DNA of 64,000 nt from Streptomyces sp. NBC_01549. Its GTDB lineage: Bacteria > Actinomycetota > Actinomycetes > Streptomycetales > Streptomycetaceae. The translations under genes and the position numbers were made by a program. The DNA lies in assembly GCF_026339955.1 (NCBI RefSeq), contig NZ_JAPEPW010000003.1, positions 434,001 through 498,000 of the forward strand, in the 5' to 3' direction. Of this stretch, positions 36,739 to 45,979 are shown one piece after another (the first letter of the stretch is position 1; the number at the start of each line of letters is the position of its first letter). Below the pieces are notes generated by a model. It was not told the DNA's origin. It searched no databases and saw only the letters and a program-made list of their open reading frames with translations.

Positions 36739-37700
36739 AGGCCGGCCAGGGCGAGCTGCTGGCGCTGCTGGCCGGCTGCCTGGATGTCCGCAGCCTGGCC
36801 GAGGCGGTCCGTGATGTCGCTGGAGGCGGTGACCAGGATCGCCCGGTCCTCGTCCAGCATCTTCTGGGCCCAGGGCTGGGTGTCGGCGAGGGAGCGGATC
36901 AGGAAGACGAGCTTGCCGTGCTCGGCGGCCAGGCGGGCCTGCATCTTGGCGCCCGACGTGCTGGAGGCCTCGATGACGACGCTGCCCAGGGTGGTGCCGG
37001 ACGTGACGACGTTGCGGCGCGGGAAGGTGTACTTCGCCGGGGGGCTCGTGGGCCAAAACTGGCTCAGCAGCGCTCCGCCGGAGGCGAGGATCGCCTTCGC
37101 GAGCGGTCGGTTCTCGGCCGGGTAGATCGGGGCGGCGATGCCGGTGCCCATGACGGCGAAGGTCCGGCCGCCTGCGCTGAGCGTGGCCTGGTGGGCGGCG
37201 GCGTCGACGCCCCTCGCGAGGCCGCTGGCAATCACGACGTCGTGTTCGACGAGCTCGCGGGCCATCCGGGCCGCCCGGCGCAGCCCGTCCTCGGAGGCCT
37301 GACGGGTGCCGACGACGGCGATGGAGCGGGCGTCGCGCTGATCGAGCTCGCCGCGGTAGAAGAGGAACGGCGGCAGGTTGCCGATCAGCCGCAGGTTCGC
37401 CGGGTAGTCCTTGTCCAAGACCGTGACCAGGCGCGCGTCGGCCTTGCTGGCCGCGGCGAGCTCGTCGTCGACGCGGGCACGGGCATCGTCCAGCCCGGCG
37501 GCCAGGGCCTGCTGCAGCAAGGGGCGGTTCTTCGTCGCGGCACGCGAGTCCTCGTGAAGCTGTCCGTCCATGAGCGCGGCCAGGCCCTCGCGGCTCTGGG
37601 CGCTGCGGGCGAGCAGGCTCCAGTCCAGGGTGGCGTCGCCGGTGCGCAGCGCGCACAGGGTCAGCAGATCGTGCTGGTCAGCGGTGACATTGAGGTCCAT
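36735..37700 (-). CDS. dprA: DprA/Smf-like DNA-processing protein
   Basis: A 321-residue protein with the DprA Rossmann-like core: YPANLRLIGNLPPFLFYRGE, SIAVVGTRQASEDGLRR (nucleotide-loop variant of GSR), VIASGLARGVDAAAHQATL, FAVMGTGIAAPIYPAENRPL, PRRNVVTSGTTLGSVVIEAS. The C-terminal winged helix of classical DprA is not evident. DprA loads RecA on incoming single-stranded DNA in competent bacteria; a DprA-like protein is also the antitoxin of the ShosTA defence system, whose toxin is a phosphoribosyltransferase. Neighbours on both sides are PRTase-type genes, which favours that second kind of role. The gene is intact. Confidence 0.88.
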   Translation of the reverse strand: MDLNVTADQHDLLTLCALRTGDATLDWSLLARSAQSREGLAALMDGQLHEDSRAATKNRPLLQQALAAGLDDARARVDDELAAASKADARLVTVLDKDYPANLRLIGNLPPFLFYRGELDQRDARSIAVVGTRQASEDGLRRAARMARELVEHDVVIASGLARGVDAAAHQATLSAGGRTFAVMGTGIAAPIYPAENRPLAKAILASGGALLSQFWPTSPPAKYTFPRRNVVTSGTTLGSVVIEASSTSGAKMQARLAAEHGKLVFLIRSLADTQPWAQKMLDEDRAILVTASSDITDRLGQAADIQAAGQQRQQLALAGL

Positions 37701-37819
37701 CGGGTGTCCTTCTACTCGTGGCCCCGGGATGTTCGAAGGATGAAGCGGTGTCTCGGGCCACTTCCATCATGGCGTACGCGGCCCCCGTACGGGCGGGAAG
37801 GGGCCCTCGGGCCGGTTCC

Positions 37820-38650
37820 TCAGGCGTGCCGCCGCTGTTCCACGCGGGCCAGGGCTTCGGCGAGCTGAGTGGCCCCGCCGGGCGCCGCGACCGGCTCCCA
37901 GATGATCCCTGTCGCCAGACAGATGCCGCTGACCAGGCGCTCGGTCTCGCTGGTGTCGTACCACTGCTCGACTTGTCCGGGCAGGGCGATCCACCACAGG
38001 ACGGTGGTCGTCTTCCCGGCCGGAAGGAGGTACTCGCCTCGCCAGACGAGGGGGTACGCGTGCTGCTGGAGGTGGGTGAGCATCTGGCCGAGGTGCTGCT
38101 GCCGGGCGTTCTTGTAGGAGGTCATGGGTGAGCGGGTGCCGGCGGGAACCGGGCGCGGTGCCGGATGGGCCATGCGGGCCGTGGTCGGCTCGGGGGCCGG
38201 GGGCTCGGCGGCGGCTTCCTCGGCGGCGGCGAAATGCTCCATGGCCGCCGTCAGGGACATAGACGGCCCCTCCCCCGCTCCTCCAGGGCCCGAGGTCGTC
38301 TGGAAGTCCGCCAGGGTGATGTTGTTGGTGGTGAAGGGGTCGATCGTGACGCCGGGGCGTAGCCGGTAGACGGTGTGGCGCGAGGGGTACTTTCCGATGG
38401 TCAGGGCGATGACCCTCGCTGCTCCGGCCTCGCTGAGGAGGGTGCGGGCCCATTCGACGTACTTGCCTTCGGTGGTGAAGTCGTCGAAGACGATCACCGT
38501 CTTGCCGGCGATCTTCTTCTTGTAGGCCGGGTTGACTCGTACGGTGCGGGCCTGGGCGGCGATGGAGGGCGATCCGATCGGCGCCGACGGGGCATGCTGG
38601 TATCCGTACGAGAGGGCCGGGAGGTTCTGGCATGCGATGGTGGGCCAAGG
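37820..38650 (-). CDS. phosphoribosyltransferase-like protein, 5' end unresolved
   Basis: An ATG/GTG start appears only at 38497 (225 residues). The frame is open and coding-like further upstream: ACQNLPALSYGYQHAP, SIAAQARTVRVNPAYKKKIA, then GKTVIVFDDFTTEGKYVEWA, which is the PRPP-binding loop type. A second part starts near MTSYKNARQQHLGQML and contains LVWRGEYLLPAGKTTTVLWW. The upstream part overlaps the start of the plus-strand lipoprotein gene at 38632, so either the N-terminus was cut there or the true start is internal. It lies 119 bases before dprA on the same strand and is probably the first gene of the operon. Confidence 0.65.
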   Translation of the reverse strand, partial: PWPTIACQNLPALSYGYQHAPSAPIGSPSIAAQARTVRVNPAYKKKIAGKTVIVFDDFTTEGKYVEWARTLLSEAGAARVIALTIGKYPSRHTVYRLRPGVTIDPFTTNNITLADFQTTSGPGGAGEGPSMSLTAAMEHFAAAEEAAAEPPAPEPTTARMAHPAPRPVPAGTRSPMTSYKNARQQHLGQMLTHLQQHAYPLVWRGEYLLPAGKTTTVLWWIALPGQVEQWYDTSETERLVSGICLATGIIWEPVAAPGGATQLAEALARVEQRRHA

Positions 38651-39210
38651 CGTGGATGGTCGCCGGGGTGTTCGTCCTGGCGGCCTGCAGCTCTTCGGCG
38701 GGCGGCCGATCTGCGGGAGTGCCGTCCGGGAGCCGTCCGGCAGGGCCGTCGACCAATACTCCGACGCCTCCCTCAGCGCCCCGGTCCACGGTGCCCTCCT
38801 CGATCAGACCCGCCAGCCCGAGCGGACCGAGCCCGTCAGCGTCGGCCACCACGCCCTCCCCTTCGGCGGCCGGCTGTGCCGCCGGGCGCGCGAAGGTCAC
38901 CGTCAGCCCCGGTGACGCGGTCACACAGTGGTTGTGCGTGCGGCCAGGGACGGTGGTGTCCCTCGTCCTGCGGCCGCGCACCGACGACAAGCGGTGGACG
39001 GCCGTACAGAGTTCCGCACCCGTCTTCGTCCTCGCGTCCGGATGGCAGCTGGACACGGGCGGCACCGCCCACGCCTCGCTACGGTGCGCAGGCACCCGGG
39101 GCGGTACGTCCGACGTCACCGCGCTGGCGAAGGCACCGGACGTGGCGGGCGCGCCACGCGTCGCCTTCACGCTCCACGTGACTGTGGTGCCGTACACGAC
39201 GGAGGGGTGA
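38632..39210 (+). CDS. putative lipoprotein
   Basis: 192 residues with lipobox FVLAACSSS (Cys at residue 19), GGGAGG about 7 bases before the ATG, a long Pro/Ser/Thr-rich spacer (residues 25-80) and a globular C-terminal domain with two or three Cys (AAGCAAGRAKVTVSPGDAV, LRCAGTRGGTSDVT). No family is recognised. It is divergent to the PRTase gene and convergent with the large secreted protein downstream. Confidence 0.78.
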   Translation: MRWWAKAWMVAGVFVLAACSSSAGGRSAGVPSGSRPAGPSTNTPTPPSAPRSTVPSSIRPASPSGPSPSASATTPSPSAAGCAAGRAKVTVSPGDAVTQWLCVRPGTVVSLVLRPRTDDKRWTAVQSSAPVFVLASGWQLDTGGTAHASLRCAGTRGGTSDVTALAKAPDVAGAPRVAFTLHVTVVPYTTEG

Positions 39211-39236
39211 CCCCCGAAAGCCGGGATCACCCCTCC
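39201..39236. terminator. bidirectional hairpin terminator
   Basis: The arms GGAGGGGTGA and TCACCCCTCC pair perfectly, extended by CCCCCG/CCGGG, between the convergent ends of the lipoprotein gene and the large secreted protein gene. Confidence 0.75.
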
Positions 39237-39261
39237 CATCACTGTCGGCCATGCATACGCG

Positions 39262-41922
39262 TCAGCCGCAGTCACGCACCTTGATGCTGTAGATGCCGCG
39301 GCCATGGGTGGCCGCGTACAGCGTCTTGCCGTCGGGGCTCAGCTTCAGCTGGAGCACGGCGACAGCCGGGAGGTTGCCGACGCGCTGCCACGTCGTACGG
39401 CCCGGCGCCCGGTAGACGACGCCGAGGTCGGTGGCGACGGCGAGGCCGCCGTTCGGCGTGACGACCGCGGAGTTGGTCGGTACGTCGGGGAGGTTCTTCG
39501 AGACGTCCTTCCAGGTGGTGCCGCCGTCCTTGGACTCGAAGACGTGACCGACGCCCGCACCCGGACCCTCGGTCCAGTGCCGGGAGAAGCCGTTGACCGC
39601 GAGGAAGACGTGGTCGGCGTTCTTGGGGTCGATGGCGAAGCCGCTGAGGTAGCGGTTGGGCACGGTGCCGTCCGCGCCGGTGGCCGGGAGGGTGATGTCG
39701 TGCCAGCCGGTGCCGTCCGCGCTGCCGACGGAGATGCCGCGGGCGAAGCCCTGGTTATTGCAGGGTCCGCACCAGGCCGCGTACACCTTGCCGCCCGAGG
39801 CCGCGACTGCGGTCGCGGTACGGCCGGCGCCGAGGTCGTAGACGCTGGTCCACTCGGAGCCGCTGCGGATGGCGTAGCCGTGGGTCTGGACCCAGACGTG
39901 CCGGCCGCCGGCGATCCAGGTTGAGCTGTTCTTCGCGTCGGCGGCGAGCGGGGCGATGAAGCGGGCCTCGCTGGTGGCGTTGTCGGCCGGGGCGACGTTG
40001 TACGAGGTGACCTTGCTGGAGTCAGTGGTCCAGGAGCCGTCGTTGACGGCGCAGTTCTGGGTGATCTGGACGGCGAGGTAGACGTACTCCTCGGCAATGT
40101 TGCAGCCGTTGGCTGGGTCGGTGAGGGTGTCGCCGCCGTCGCCGCCGAAGTTGGAGCCCATCACCGTGTCGTTGCTGCGCAGGACGGACTGGCCGTTGTC
40201 CTGCAGGCCCCCGGTGACGGAGACGCCGCCGTGGGTCAGGTCCCTGCCGACGCCCACCGAGTAGTACTGCAGGGTGTCGATCGTGCCGTCATTGAGTGAG
40301 GTCCAGTCGGTGGCGTGCCCGGAGGAGTCCTGCGAGCCGCTGACCGGGCGCTTGTAGACACCACCGTCGTTGCCCACGTACACGAAGCTCTTGCCGTGGT
40401 AGCTGCCGATCGCGACGCCGTGCTGGTCTGAGTGGGTGGTCTGGTTGCAGTCGCCCGTCTGCTTGGCCGGGTCGATGCTCCAGCAGGAGAACCCGAAGTT
40501 CCAGTACGGGCCGACGGTCGACCAGTTACTACCGCCGTCCTTGGTCTCGTAGACCTCTTCGAGGCCGGCGTAGACGTGTTCCGCGTTCGCCGGGTCGACG
40601 GTCAGGAACTGGTTGTACCAAGCCTGCACGCCGGGCATGTAACCGCTGGAGGTCAGCGCCGAGCCGTCGGCGGCCAGTCCCTTGTAGTCGGCGATCTGTG
40701 TCCAAGGACCGGTCGGGGAACCGGACTTGGAGACGTAAATTCCCTCCAGACCGCTGTCCGGGTTGGTGTTCAGCTGCTCCGGGGACTGGTCGATGGCGTA
40801 GTAGCGGGAGCCGTCGGCGGACCGGGCGAAGGTGACGTTGCCGACGTTGTCCGCGTCGGCCGGCAGGTCGCCCAGGCCGCTGGTGATCCGCGTCCAGGTG
40901 CCGTTCACCTTGGTGTAGAAGCCGTTGTAGTCGTCACCGCTGCGCCAGCCGACCGCGAGAACCACCTTGGAGGGGTCCTTCGGATCGATCGCGATGTCGT
41001 TGGCGATGTTCTTGTACGCAGCCGAGGCGTCGCTCGCCAGTGAACCGCCGGGCAGGTAGTCGGGGTTGGGCGCGAACTCCAGCTTCCAGGCGCCGCTGAG
41101 CTTCTTGGTGGAGTGGCTCCATACGCCCTCGCTCGTCGCCGCCCACACCTTGCCGCCACCGAAGCGCAGCTCGTGGATGGTGGTGGACTCCAGCTCGTCA
41201 CCGCCTACCCGGCTGCGCGCGGAAAACGTGCCATGGTGCGGGTCGGACACCACGTAGACACCGCTGCCAAGGTAGGCGTCCGCGTTGGTCGTCGCCTCAC
41301 CGGTGCCCAGCCACAGCCGCCCGCCGTCGTCGAGTGCGAGCGCGCCGGTGGACTGCGAGGACAGCTTGTCGCTGATGGGCTGCCAGCGGCCGCCTCCGGT
41401 GTGCGAGCGCCACACCCCGCCGCCCGCACTGCCCGCGTACACGTATCCGTCGTCGTCGGCGGCCATCGCCGCCATCCGGCCGGTGACGTTGCCCGAGCCG
41501 CCGCTGGAGTTGGAGTCGTAGTCGCGGTAACGCGCATCGTCGGAGTTGTACGGCAGGTCCGTGACGTTCCGCCAACTGCCGCCGGTGCTGAGCAGGTCGG
41601 TCAGACTCTGCCAGGCGGTGCCGTACGCGCCCGGCGCGACGATGCCGGGCGAGGTGCGGGCTTCGGCGTACTGGTCCGCACCCTCGGCTATCTCGTCGGC
41701 CTCGTTGCCGTCGTCACCGCCGCCGTCGTCCTCCGCCTTGGCCTTTGGAGTGATGCCGCCCACCGACTGGGCACGTTCGGCGGCGAGTTGGGCGAGTGTG
41801 CGGGCACCGAAGGGCGTGCCGTCCGGGCCGGACGCGGCGCCGGCGGGTATCGCGACGAGTGCGGCGGATGCGGTGATGGCGCAGATCGTGAGCCATCGTC
41901 TCTTACGGGTTGGTGCTGACAC
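39262..41922 (-). CDS. large secreted protein with BNR/WD40-like beta-propeller repeats
   Basis: 886 residues from the GTG at 41922, chosen because GGGAGG lies 5 bases upstream. The signal peptide is SAPTRKRRWLTICAITASAA, ending near IPAGAAS. Propeller blades with Asp-box-like motifs recur: SHTGGGRWQPISDKLS, ETKDGGSNWSTVGPYW, FESKDGGTTWKDVSKNLP, and the last blade is LSPDGKTLYAATHGRGIYSI. Such folds occur in sialidases, xyloglucanases and VPS10-type binding proteins; no catalytic residues could be assigned, so binding of an extracellular substrate is the safe reading. Asp/Asn/Gly-rich loops suggest calcium sites. Intact. Confidence 0.85.
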   Translation of the reverse strand: MSAPTRKRRWLTICAITASAALVAIPAGAASGPDGTPFGARTLAQLAAERAQSVGGITPKAKAEDDGGGDDGNEADEIAEGADQYAEARTSPGIVAPGAYGTAWQSLTDLLSTGGSWRNVTDLPYNSDDARYRDYDSNSSGGSGNVTGRMAAMAADDDGYVYAGSAGGGVWRSHTGGGRWQPISDKLSSQSTGALALDDGGRLWLGTGEATTNADAYLGSGVYVVSDPHHGTFSARSRVGGDELESTTIHELRFGGGKVWAATSEGVWSHSTKKLSGAWKLEFAPNPDYLPGGSLASDASAAYKNIANDIAIDPKDPSKVVLAVGWRSGDDYNGFYTKVNGTWTRITSGLGDLPADADNVGNVTFARSADGSRYYAIDQSPEQLNTNPDSGLEGIYVSKSGSPTGPWTQIADYKGLAADGSALTSSGYMPGVQAWYNQFLTVDPANAEHVYAGLEEVYETKDGGSNWSTVGPYWNFGFSCWSIDPAKQTGDCNQTTHSDQHGVAIGSYHGKSFVYVGNDGGVYKRPVSGSQDSSGHATDWTSLNDGTIDTLQYYSVGVGRDLTHGGVSVTGGLQDNGQSVLRSNDTVMGSNFGGDGGDTLTDPANGCNIAEEYVYLAVQITQNCAVNDGSWTTDSSKVTSYNVAPADNATSEARFIAPLAADAKNSSTWIAGGRHVWVQTHGYAIRSGSEWTSVYDLGAGRTATAVAASGGKVYAAWCGPCNNQGFARGISVGSADGTGWHDITLPATGADGTVPNRYLSGFAIDPKNADHVFLAVNGFSRHWTEGPGAGVGHVFESKDGGTTWKDVSKNLPDVPTNSAVVTPNGGLAVATDLGVVYRAPGRTTWQRVGNLPAVAVLQLKLSPDGKTLYAATHGRGIYSIKVRDCG

Positions 41923-42053
41923 CAGGTCCTCCCAAAACGGGCACGGGATACAGCTGTCGGGGACGACCCGATCACCGGTGGCGGGAGGTGTCCGGCATTT
42001 GGACAAGTCTTTGACCAGAACCTGCCACCGCACATGGCCAAAAGCCGACCGGC

Positions 42054-42917
42054 GGCGTTGTCACGTTGTTGGGTGTGTGGGTGCCTGATGGCGTGTCGGG
42101 GCGTGGTGGGGCCCGGGTGCCGGCCTGTGGTCAGGCCTTGGTGGGCCGACTGGCAGCGCCGGTGATCTGGTCCCAGATGGCGAAGCGGATGGTCATCTCG
42201 GCTCGGTGTTGGGATGCGGTCATCAGGTGGCGGTGGGGTCGGAAGTAGGGTGAGATGCCGCTGAACGCGGACAGGAACCGCTGGGCCGCGCCGACGGAGC
42301 GGAAGCCCTTCATCGCGCGTTCACGCTGCCTCGTCGGCTGGTGGGAGTTCTCGGCCCGGTTGTTCAGTCCCTTATGGGAGCGGTGCTCCACCGAGTGCAT
42401 GACCTCGCGGTGAGCCGCGCCGTAGGAACGCAGCTTGTCGGTGACGATCACCCTCGGCACCGCCCGGGTCTTCTTCATCAGGCCGCGGAAGAACCGTCTG
42501 GCCGCCGCCTTGTCCCGCCGATTCTGTACGAGGATGTCGAGCACGTTGCCGTCCTGGTCGACGGCCCGCCACAGGTACTTTCGTACCCCGTTGATCTTGA
42601 TGAACACCTCGTCCAGATGCCACTTGTCGCCGGGCCGGGTACGGCGGCGGCGCAGTCCGTTCGCGTAGGCCTGGCCGAACTTGGCGCACCAGCGGCGGAT
42701 CGTTTCGTGGGAGACGATCACGCCGCGCTGGAGCATCAGCTCCTCGACCTCGCGGTAGGACAGAGGGAAGCGGAAATACAGCCACACGCAGTGGGAGATC
42801 ACCTCGACCGGGTACCGGTGACCCATGTACGCCGACGGCACAGGCAACACCAGCGATCCCCTCCCAGCATGATCAACACAGAGATCATCCCACCCAGTCA
42901 GCCAACGTGACAGTGCC
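42054..42917 (-). mobile_element. IS6-family element, complete copy (minus strand)
   Basis: 864 bp between GGCGTTGTCACGTTG and CAACGTGACAGTGCC. The left 8 bases CGACCGGC and right 8 bases GTGTACCC do not match. It truncates an ISL3 transposase on its right. Together with the copy at 52530, which has the same orientation, it brackets the 9.6-kb segment with Ku, nucleotidyltransferase and exporter genes. Confidence 0.92.
42131..42850 (-). CDS. IS6-family transposase
   Basis: 239 residues from a GTG at 42850 placed 7 bases after GGGAGGGG; the frame is open upstream only by chance. Motifs: MGHRYPVEVISHCVWLYFRF, DKWHLDEVFIKINGVRKYLW, VIVTDKLRSYGAAHREVMHS, NRAENSHQPTRQRER. The N-terminal dozen residues (VLPVPSAY) differ from the other copies. 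Intact. Confidence 0.92.
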   Translation of the reverse strand: MLPVPSAYMGHRYPVEVISHCVWLYFRFPLSYREVEELMLQRGVIVSHETIRRWCAKFGQAYANGLRRRRTRPGDKWHLDEVFIKINGVRKYLWRAVDQDGNVLDILVQNRRDKAAARRFFRGLMKKTRAVPRVIVTDKLRSYGAAHREVMHSVEHRSHKGLNNRAENSHQPTRQRERAMKGFRSVGAAQRFLSAFSGISPYFRPHRHLMTASQHRAEMTIRFAIWDQITGAASRPTKA

Positions 42918-43082
42918 GTGTACCCGGCCCGAGAAGCCACTGCAGTCCGGACAGAGGGCCCCGGCCGCCCGGCCTCTTGCCACCACGTCGACCGTGCCAA
43001 AAACGGCCGTCACCGCCTCGACGGTCAGATCGTCGATCCCGTCGAACACCAGCGAGTCCCAGAACGATACGTCGGCCTGCAT
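42918..43082 (-). pseudogene. ISL3-family transposase, N-terminal fragment
   Basis: The ATG at 43082 opens MQADVSFWDSLVFDGIDDL, then VDVVARGRAAGALCPDCSGF, the N-terminal zinc-finger region of ISL3 transposases. It is cut at SGRVHG by the IS6 end. The plus-strand bases just upstream (43083-43175) read EIYGYLTERHYPLFVGTA before a stop, another short fragment of unknown origin. Nothing else is seen up to 43331. Confidence 0.7.
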
Positions 43083-43331
43083 GACCAGCACTGTCACCGG
43101 CCACAGCCACATACGACGGAGATCTACGGATACCTGACGGAGCGTCACTACCCGCTGTTTGTCGGCACGGCGTAGGCGGTCTCAGAACCCATCCTTAAAC
43201 CCGCAGGGCGAAGCAGTGCGGGCTTGTGACTCGTCGGAGGGGATGTGAGAGAAGAAGGACGGGCCCGGGCAGGTGGGTTGATCGGTCCGCGAGTCTTGAT
43301 CGCTACCGAGCCTGCTGATTAGCTGGCCAGC

Positions 43332-43868
43332 ATGTCTGATCTTGGACCCGTCGCCTGGCCACCTGCCCCGATCAGGACCGAGAGGCTCGTGCTCCGTGAG
43401 CCCGAGGCCCAGGACCGTGCGACGGTCATCGAGCTGCTGGCCTCGCCAGAGGTGGGCACCTACCTCGGTGGCCCCCGGCCGCGCGATGAGCTCGAGCGCG
43501 CGATGCCGGGGGCGCCCAGCCGGCGCCCCGGCCGTTTCATAGTCGATCTCGACGGAGCGATGATCGGCCAGATCACGATCTACAAAGAAACGGGGCACCT
43601 TCGTCAGGCTGCTGGGAAAGCTGAGCTCGGCTACTTGTTCCTGCCGCAGACATGGGGACGCGGGTACGCCGCCGAGGCGTGCGCAGCGGCACTCGACTGG
43701 TTCGCCGGCGCGCTTCCCGGCGAACCAGTGGTGCTCGCCACCCAGACCGCCAACGTCCGCTCGATGCGCCTCGCGGCGAAGCTGGGGTTCATCGAGGTAG
43801 AGCGGTTTGAGGCTTACGGCGCCGAGCAGTGGTTCGGCATGTGGTCCCCGGTCGCGCTGTCCGACTGA
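43332..43868 (+). CDS. GNAT-family N-acetyltransferase (RimJ/RimL-like)
   Basis: 178 residues. It starts TERLVLREPEAQDRATVIEL; the acetyl-CoA binding part is ELGYLFLPQTWGRGYAAEA (the QTWGRGYA loop matches the Q/RxxGxG/A pattern), followed by VLATQTANVRSMRLAAKLGF, the family C-terminal motif. Such enzymes transfer an acetyl group from acetyl-CoA to protein N-termini, ribosomal proteins or antibiotics; the substrate is unknown. It is a single gene with no partner. Intact. Confidence 0.88.
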   Translation: MSDLGPVAWPPAPIRTERLVLREPEAQDRATVIELLASPEVGTYLGGPRPRDELERAMPGAPSRRPGRFIVDLDGAMIGQITIYKETGHLRQAAGKAELGYLFLPQTWGRGYAAEACAAALDWFAGALPGEPVVLATQTANVRSMRLAAKLGFIEVERFEAYGAEQWFGMWSPVALSD

Positions 43869-44239
43869 GCTCGTGCTCGGCAGTGTCCGCACTCACCGCG
43901 ATGAAGCCGGGCGGGCGCGAGGAGATCAATCGAGGTTCAAAGATGGGTTCTCACACCCGCTCGGTGTTTCGCAATCGAACACTGCGGCCACCCTCCGTGA
44001 CCGCTCCCCAAGATCTGTGCCAGAACCCAAAACTCGCGAACATCCCAACGCTGTTAGACCGCCGCCTGCTGTTCAAACTCACGGACAAACGCTGTCCCTA
44101 CAAGTGAACGGAGCCACCACGTCTGCTCGGCCTCCGCCTTCAGGATTCGCCTGACTTGACTTGGTGCAGAGAAGCTGGATCCAGTTCATGCCGCACGCCG
44201 GAGCGATCGAGGTCCGTGACATCGGATGGGCAGGCTGAT
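43869..44239. other. 371-base stretch without a recognisable gene
   Basis: Less GC-rich than the surroundings (for example near 43960-44110). Small open frames on the plus strand show no codon bias, domain or ribosome-binding site. Confidence 0.55.
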
Positions 44240-45052
44240 CTACTCCCGGTCAGCCTCCGAGGGCTGATTCTCGGAATGCCGGGCGGACCGTGCCTCCTCA
44301 ACGCTCTGCTGCAGCGCGGTCATGAGATCGACAGCAGGCTCAGGCTGAGACGGCTCGACTGGCTCGCCTCCCGAGGCGACGGCGGCAACGAGCTGGTCCA
44401 GGGCGTGGGCGTACGCGTCGTGATCTTCGCTGTCGTCCACACCGGTCATCTCCTGCACCACTACCTCAGCCAGCCGGCGCTCGCGGTCGCTGAGCGGGAC
44501 GGCGGGGACCAGGTGGGCCAGGTCCCCGGGATCGCGGATCTCATCGCGCCAGTGCAGGGTCTGCAACAGCAGAAGCCCCCGGTACGGCCGGACCACCGCC
44601 CTGCGCTCGCGGCTGCGGATCGCGACCTTGGCCATGGCCACCAGCTTGGTCCGGGAGAGGACCTCCACCAGCAGCGCGTACGGGCGATCCGCGTCCGGTG
44701 CCGCGGGAGCGATGTAGTACGCCCGGTCGTAGCTGATCGGGACCACACCCTGCGGATCGATGAATCCCAGCACCCTGATCGTGTGCATGGTCGGCAGCGG
44801 CAGGCGGGCCAGGTCATCCTCCGAGAGCGGAAACATGCGGCCACCCGGCAGGGCGACACCGCGCCCGACCTCGTCATAAGGAATCTCGCGGCCCTCCGCC
44901 GTGCAGAAGCGGCGGTGCTCGACACGGCTGCCGTCAGCGGTGTGGATCTCATGGAGCCGCACGGTGTGTTTTTCGGTGGCGGCGTACAGCGAGACGGGAA
45001 TCGCGACCATCCCGAAGGCGATCGTGCCCGACCAGGTAGCGGTGGCACTCAT
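44240..45052 (-). CDS. ku: Ku protein (non-homologous end joining)
   Basis: 270 residues of bacterial Ku. The start is SATATWSGTIAFGMVAIPVS (typical WxGxIxFGLVxIPV motif), then HEIHTADGSRVEHRRFCTAE, ARLPLPTMHTIRVLGFID, YYIAPAAPDADRPYALLVE and TLHWRDEIRDPGDLAHLVPA. Ku forms a dimeric ring on broken DNA ends and recruits ligase D. No ligD lies in the window. Streptomyces often carry several ku genes, some on accessory DNA. The gene is intact and sits inside the IS6-bounded segment. Confidence 0.95.
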   Translation of the reverse strand: MSATATWSGTIAFGMVAIPVSLYAATEKHTVRLHEIHTADGSRVEHRRFCTAEGREIPYDEVGRGVALPGGRMFPLSEDDLARLPLPTMHTIRVLGFIDPQGVVPISYDRAYYIAPAAPDADRPYALLVEVLSRTKLVAMAKVAIRSRERRAVVRPYRGLLLLQTLHWRDEIRDPGDLAHLVPAVPLSDRERRLAEVVVQEMTGVDDSEDHDAYAHALDQLVAAVASGGEPVEPSQPEPAVDLMTALQQSVEEARSARHSENQPSEADRE

Positions 45053-45145
45053 GCTTCCAGCCTCGGCGGCCGCAGCTCCCTCCGCATCCGGGAGCGGCCA
45101 CGGCAGGACACGCAGCGACTGTCAACGCGAGGCCGGGGAGCTCGG

Positions 45146-45979
45146 TCAGCGGCGGCGGAGTTCCTCAGCCCAGTTCCGGAGCTGGTCTTCGAGGACCAGG
45201 TTGTCGCCGCGGGCCACGGTCTGGAGCAGCTGGGCGCACACGGTCGCTTCGGCGGCGAGGCCGGCCGGGCTGCCCAGCACGGGAAAAACGTCGCGGACGC
45301 GGGCGGCGGTGTTGGGCTGGATTAGTGAGTAGGCGTAGAGCGTGGCAGCGTCGAACCCCTCCGGAGCTCGCCCCCATCCCTCCCAGTCCAGAAGCCTCAG
45401 CGGCGCGGTGACGTTCGCCCAGTGCAGGTCGCCGTGGGCGGTGGTCCAGCACGGCACGGCCGGGGCCGGGATCCAGACGAACTCGGGGATGGCCCGGTCC
45501 ATGTACTGCTGGCGTATGGCGACACGGTCGGTGACAGTTGCCGACACCTTCTCCAGCGCCTCCGTCAGGTCAGCCCACCAGGAGCCGGGCAGCTGGAGGT
45601 CGTACTGGAGGATCGGGTCGTCGGACAGGACCGGCTGGTCGACGCGGGCCGACAGCTCCGCCCGGTAGGCGGTGGTGTCGTCGAAGGCGTCGTGCACGCC
45701 CAGGAGCGCGGGCCGGTGCCCGTCGAGGTCGCCGAAGGCGTGCTGTGCGTCCAGAGCGCCGTCCTACAGCTTCCCCGACGCCTTGGCCTCCGGGGCGGAC
45801 ACCAGCCGCAGCCACGCGAGGGCGCCGGCGGCGGTGCGGGCCCGGGCACCCAGGGTGCGCCCGGCCCAACCCCAGAACTCCCCGCCCGGCTCGGTCTGGA
45901 CCTCCAGGGCCTTCGCGGCAAGCGCGTGGTGGGCGCGCATGCGCTGTTCGACATCCGGGTCAGAGGGAGGCGAGTACAT
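45146..45979 (-). pseudogene. aminoglycoside-phosphotransferase-like protein with one internal stop
   Basis: One continuous frame of 277 codons interrupted only by a TAG at 45764-45766. Upstream: MYSPPSDPDVEQRMRAHHAL, then EFWGWAGRTLGARARTAAGA, ending EAKASGKL. Downstream: DGALDAQHAFGDLDGHRPAL and the kinase motifs TAHGDLHWANV (catalytic loop HGDxxxxN) and RLLDWEGWGRAP (metal-binding Asp). Restoring TGG (Trp) for TAG would give a normal-looking APH/choline-kinase-type enzyme. It is dead unless the stop is read through or is a sequencing error. The substrate is unknown. Confidence 0.75.

Noticed and set aside
43829..44107. A 92-codon frame downstream of the GNAT gene
   Set aside because: It overlaps the GNAT end, lacks codon bias and a ribosome-binding site, and shows no domain.
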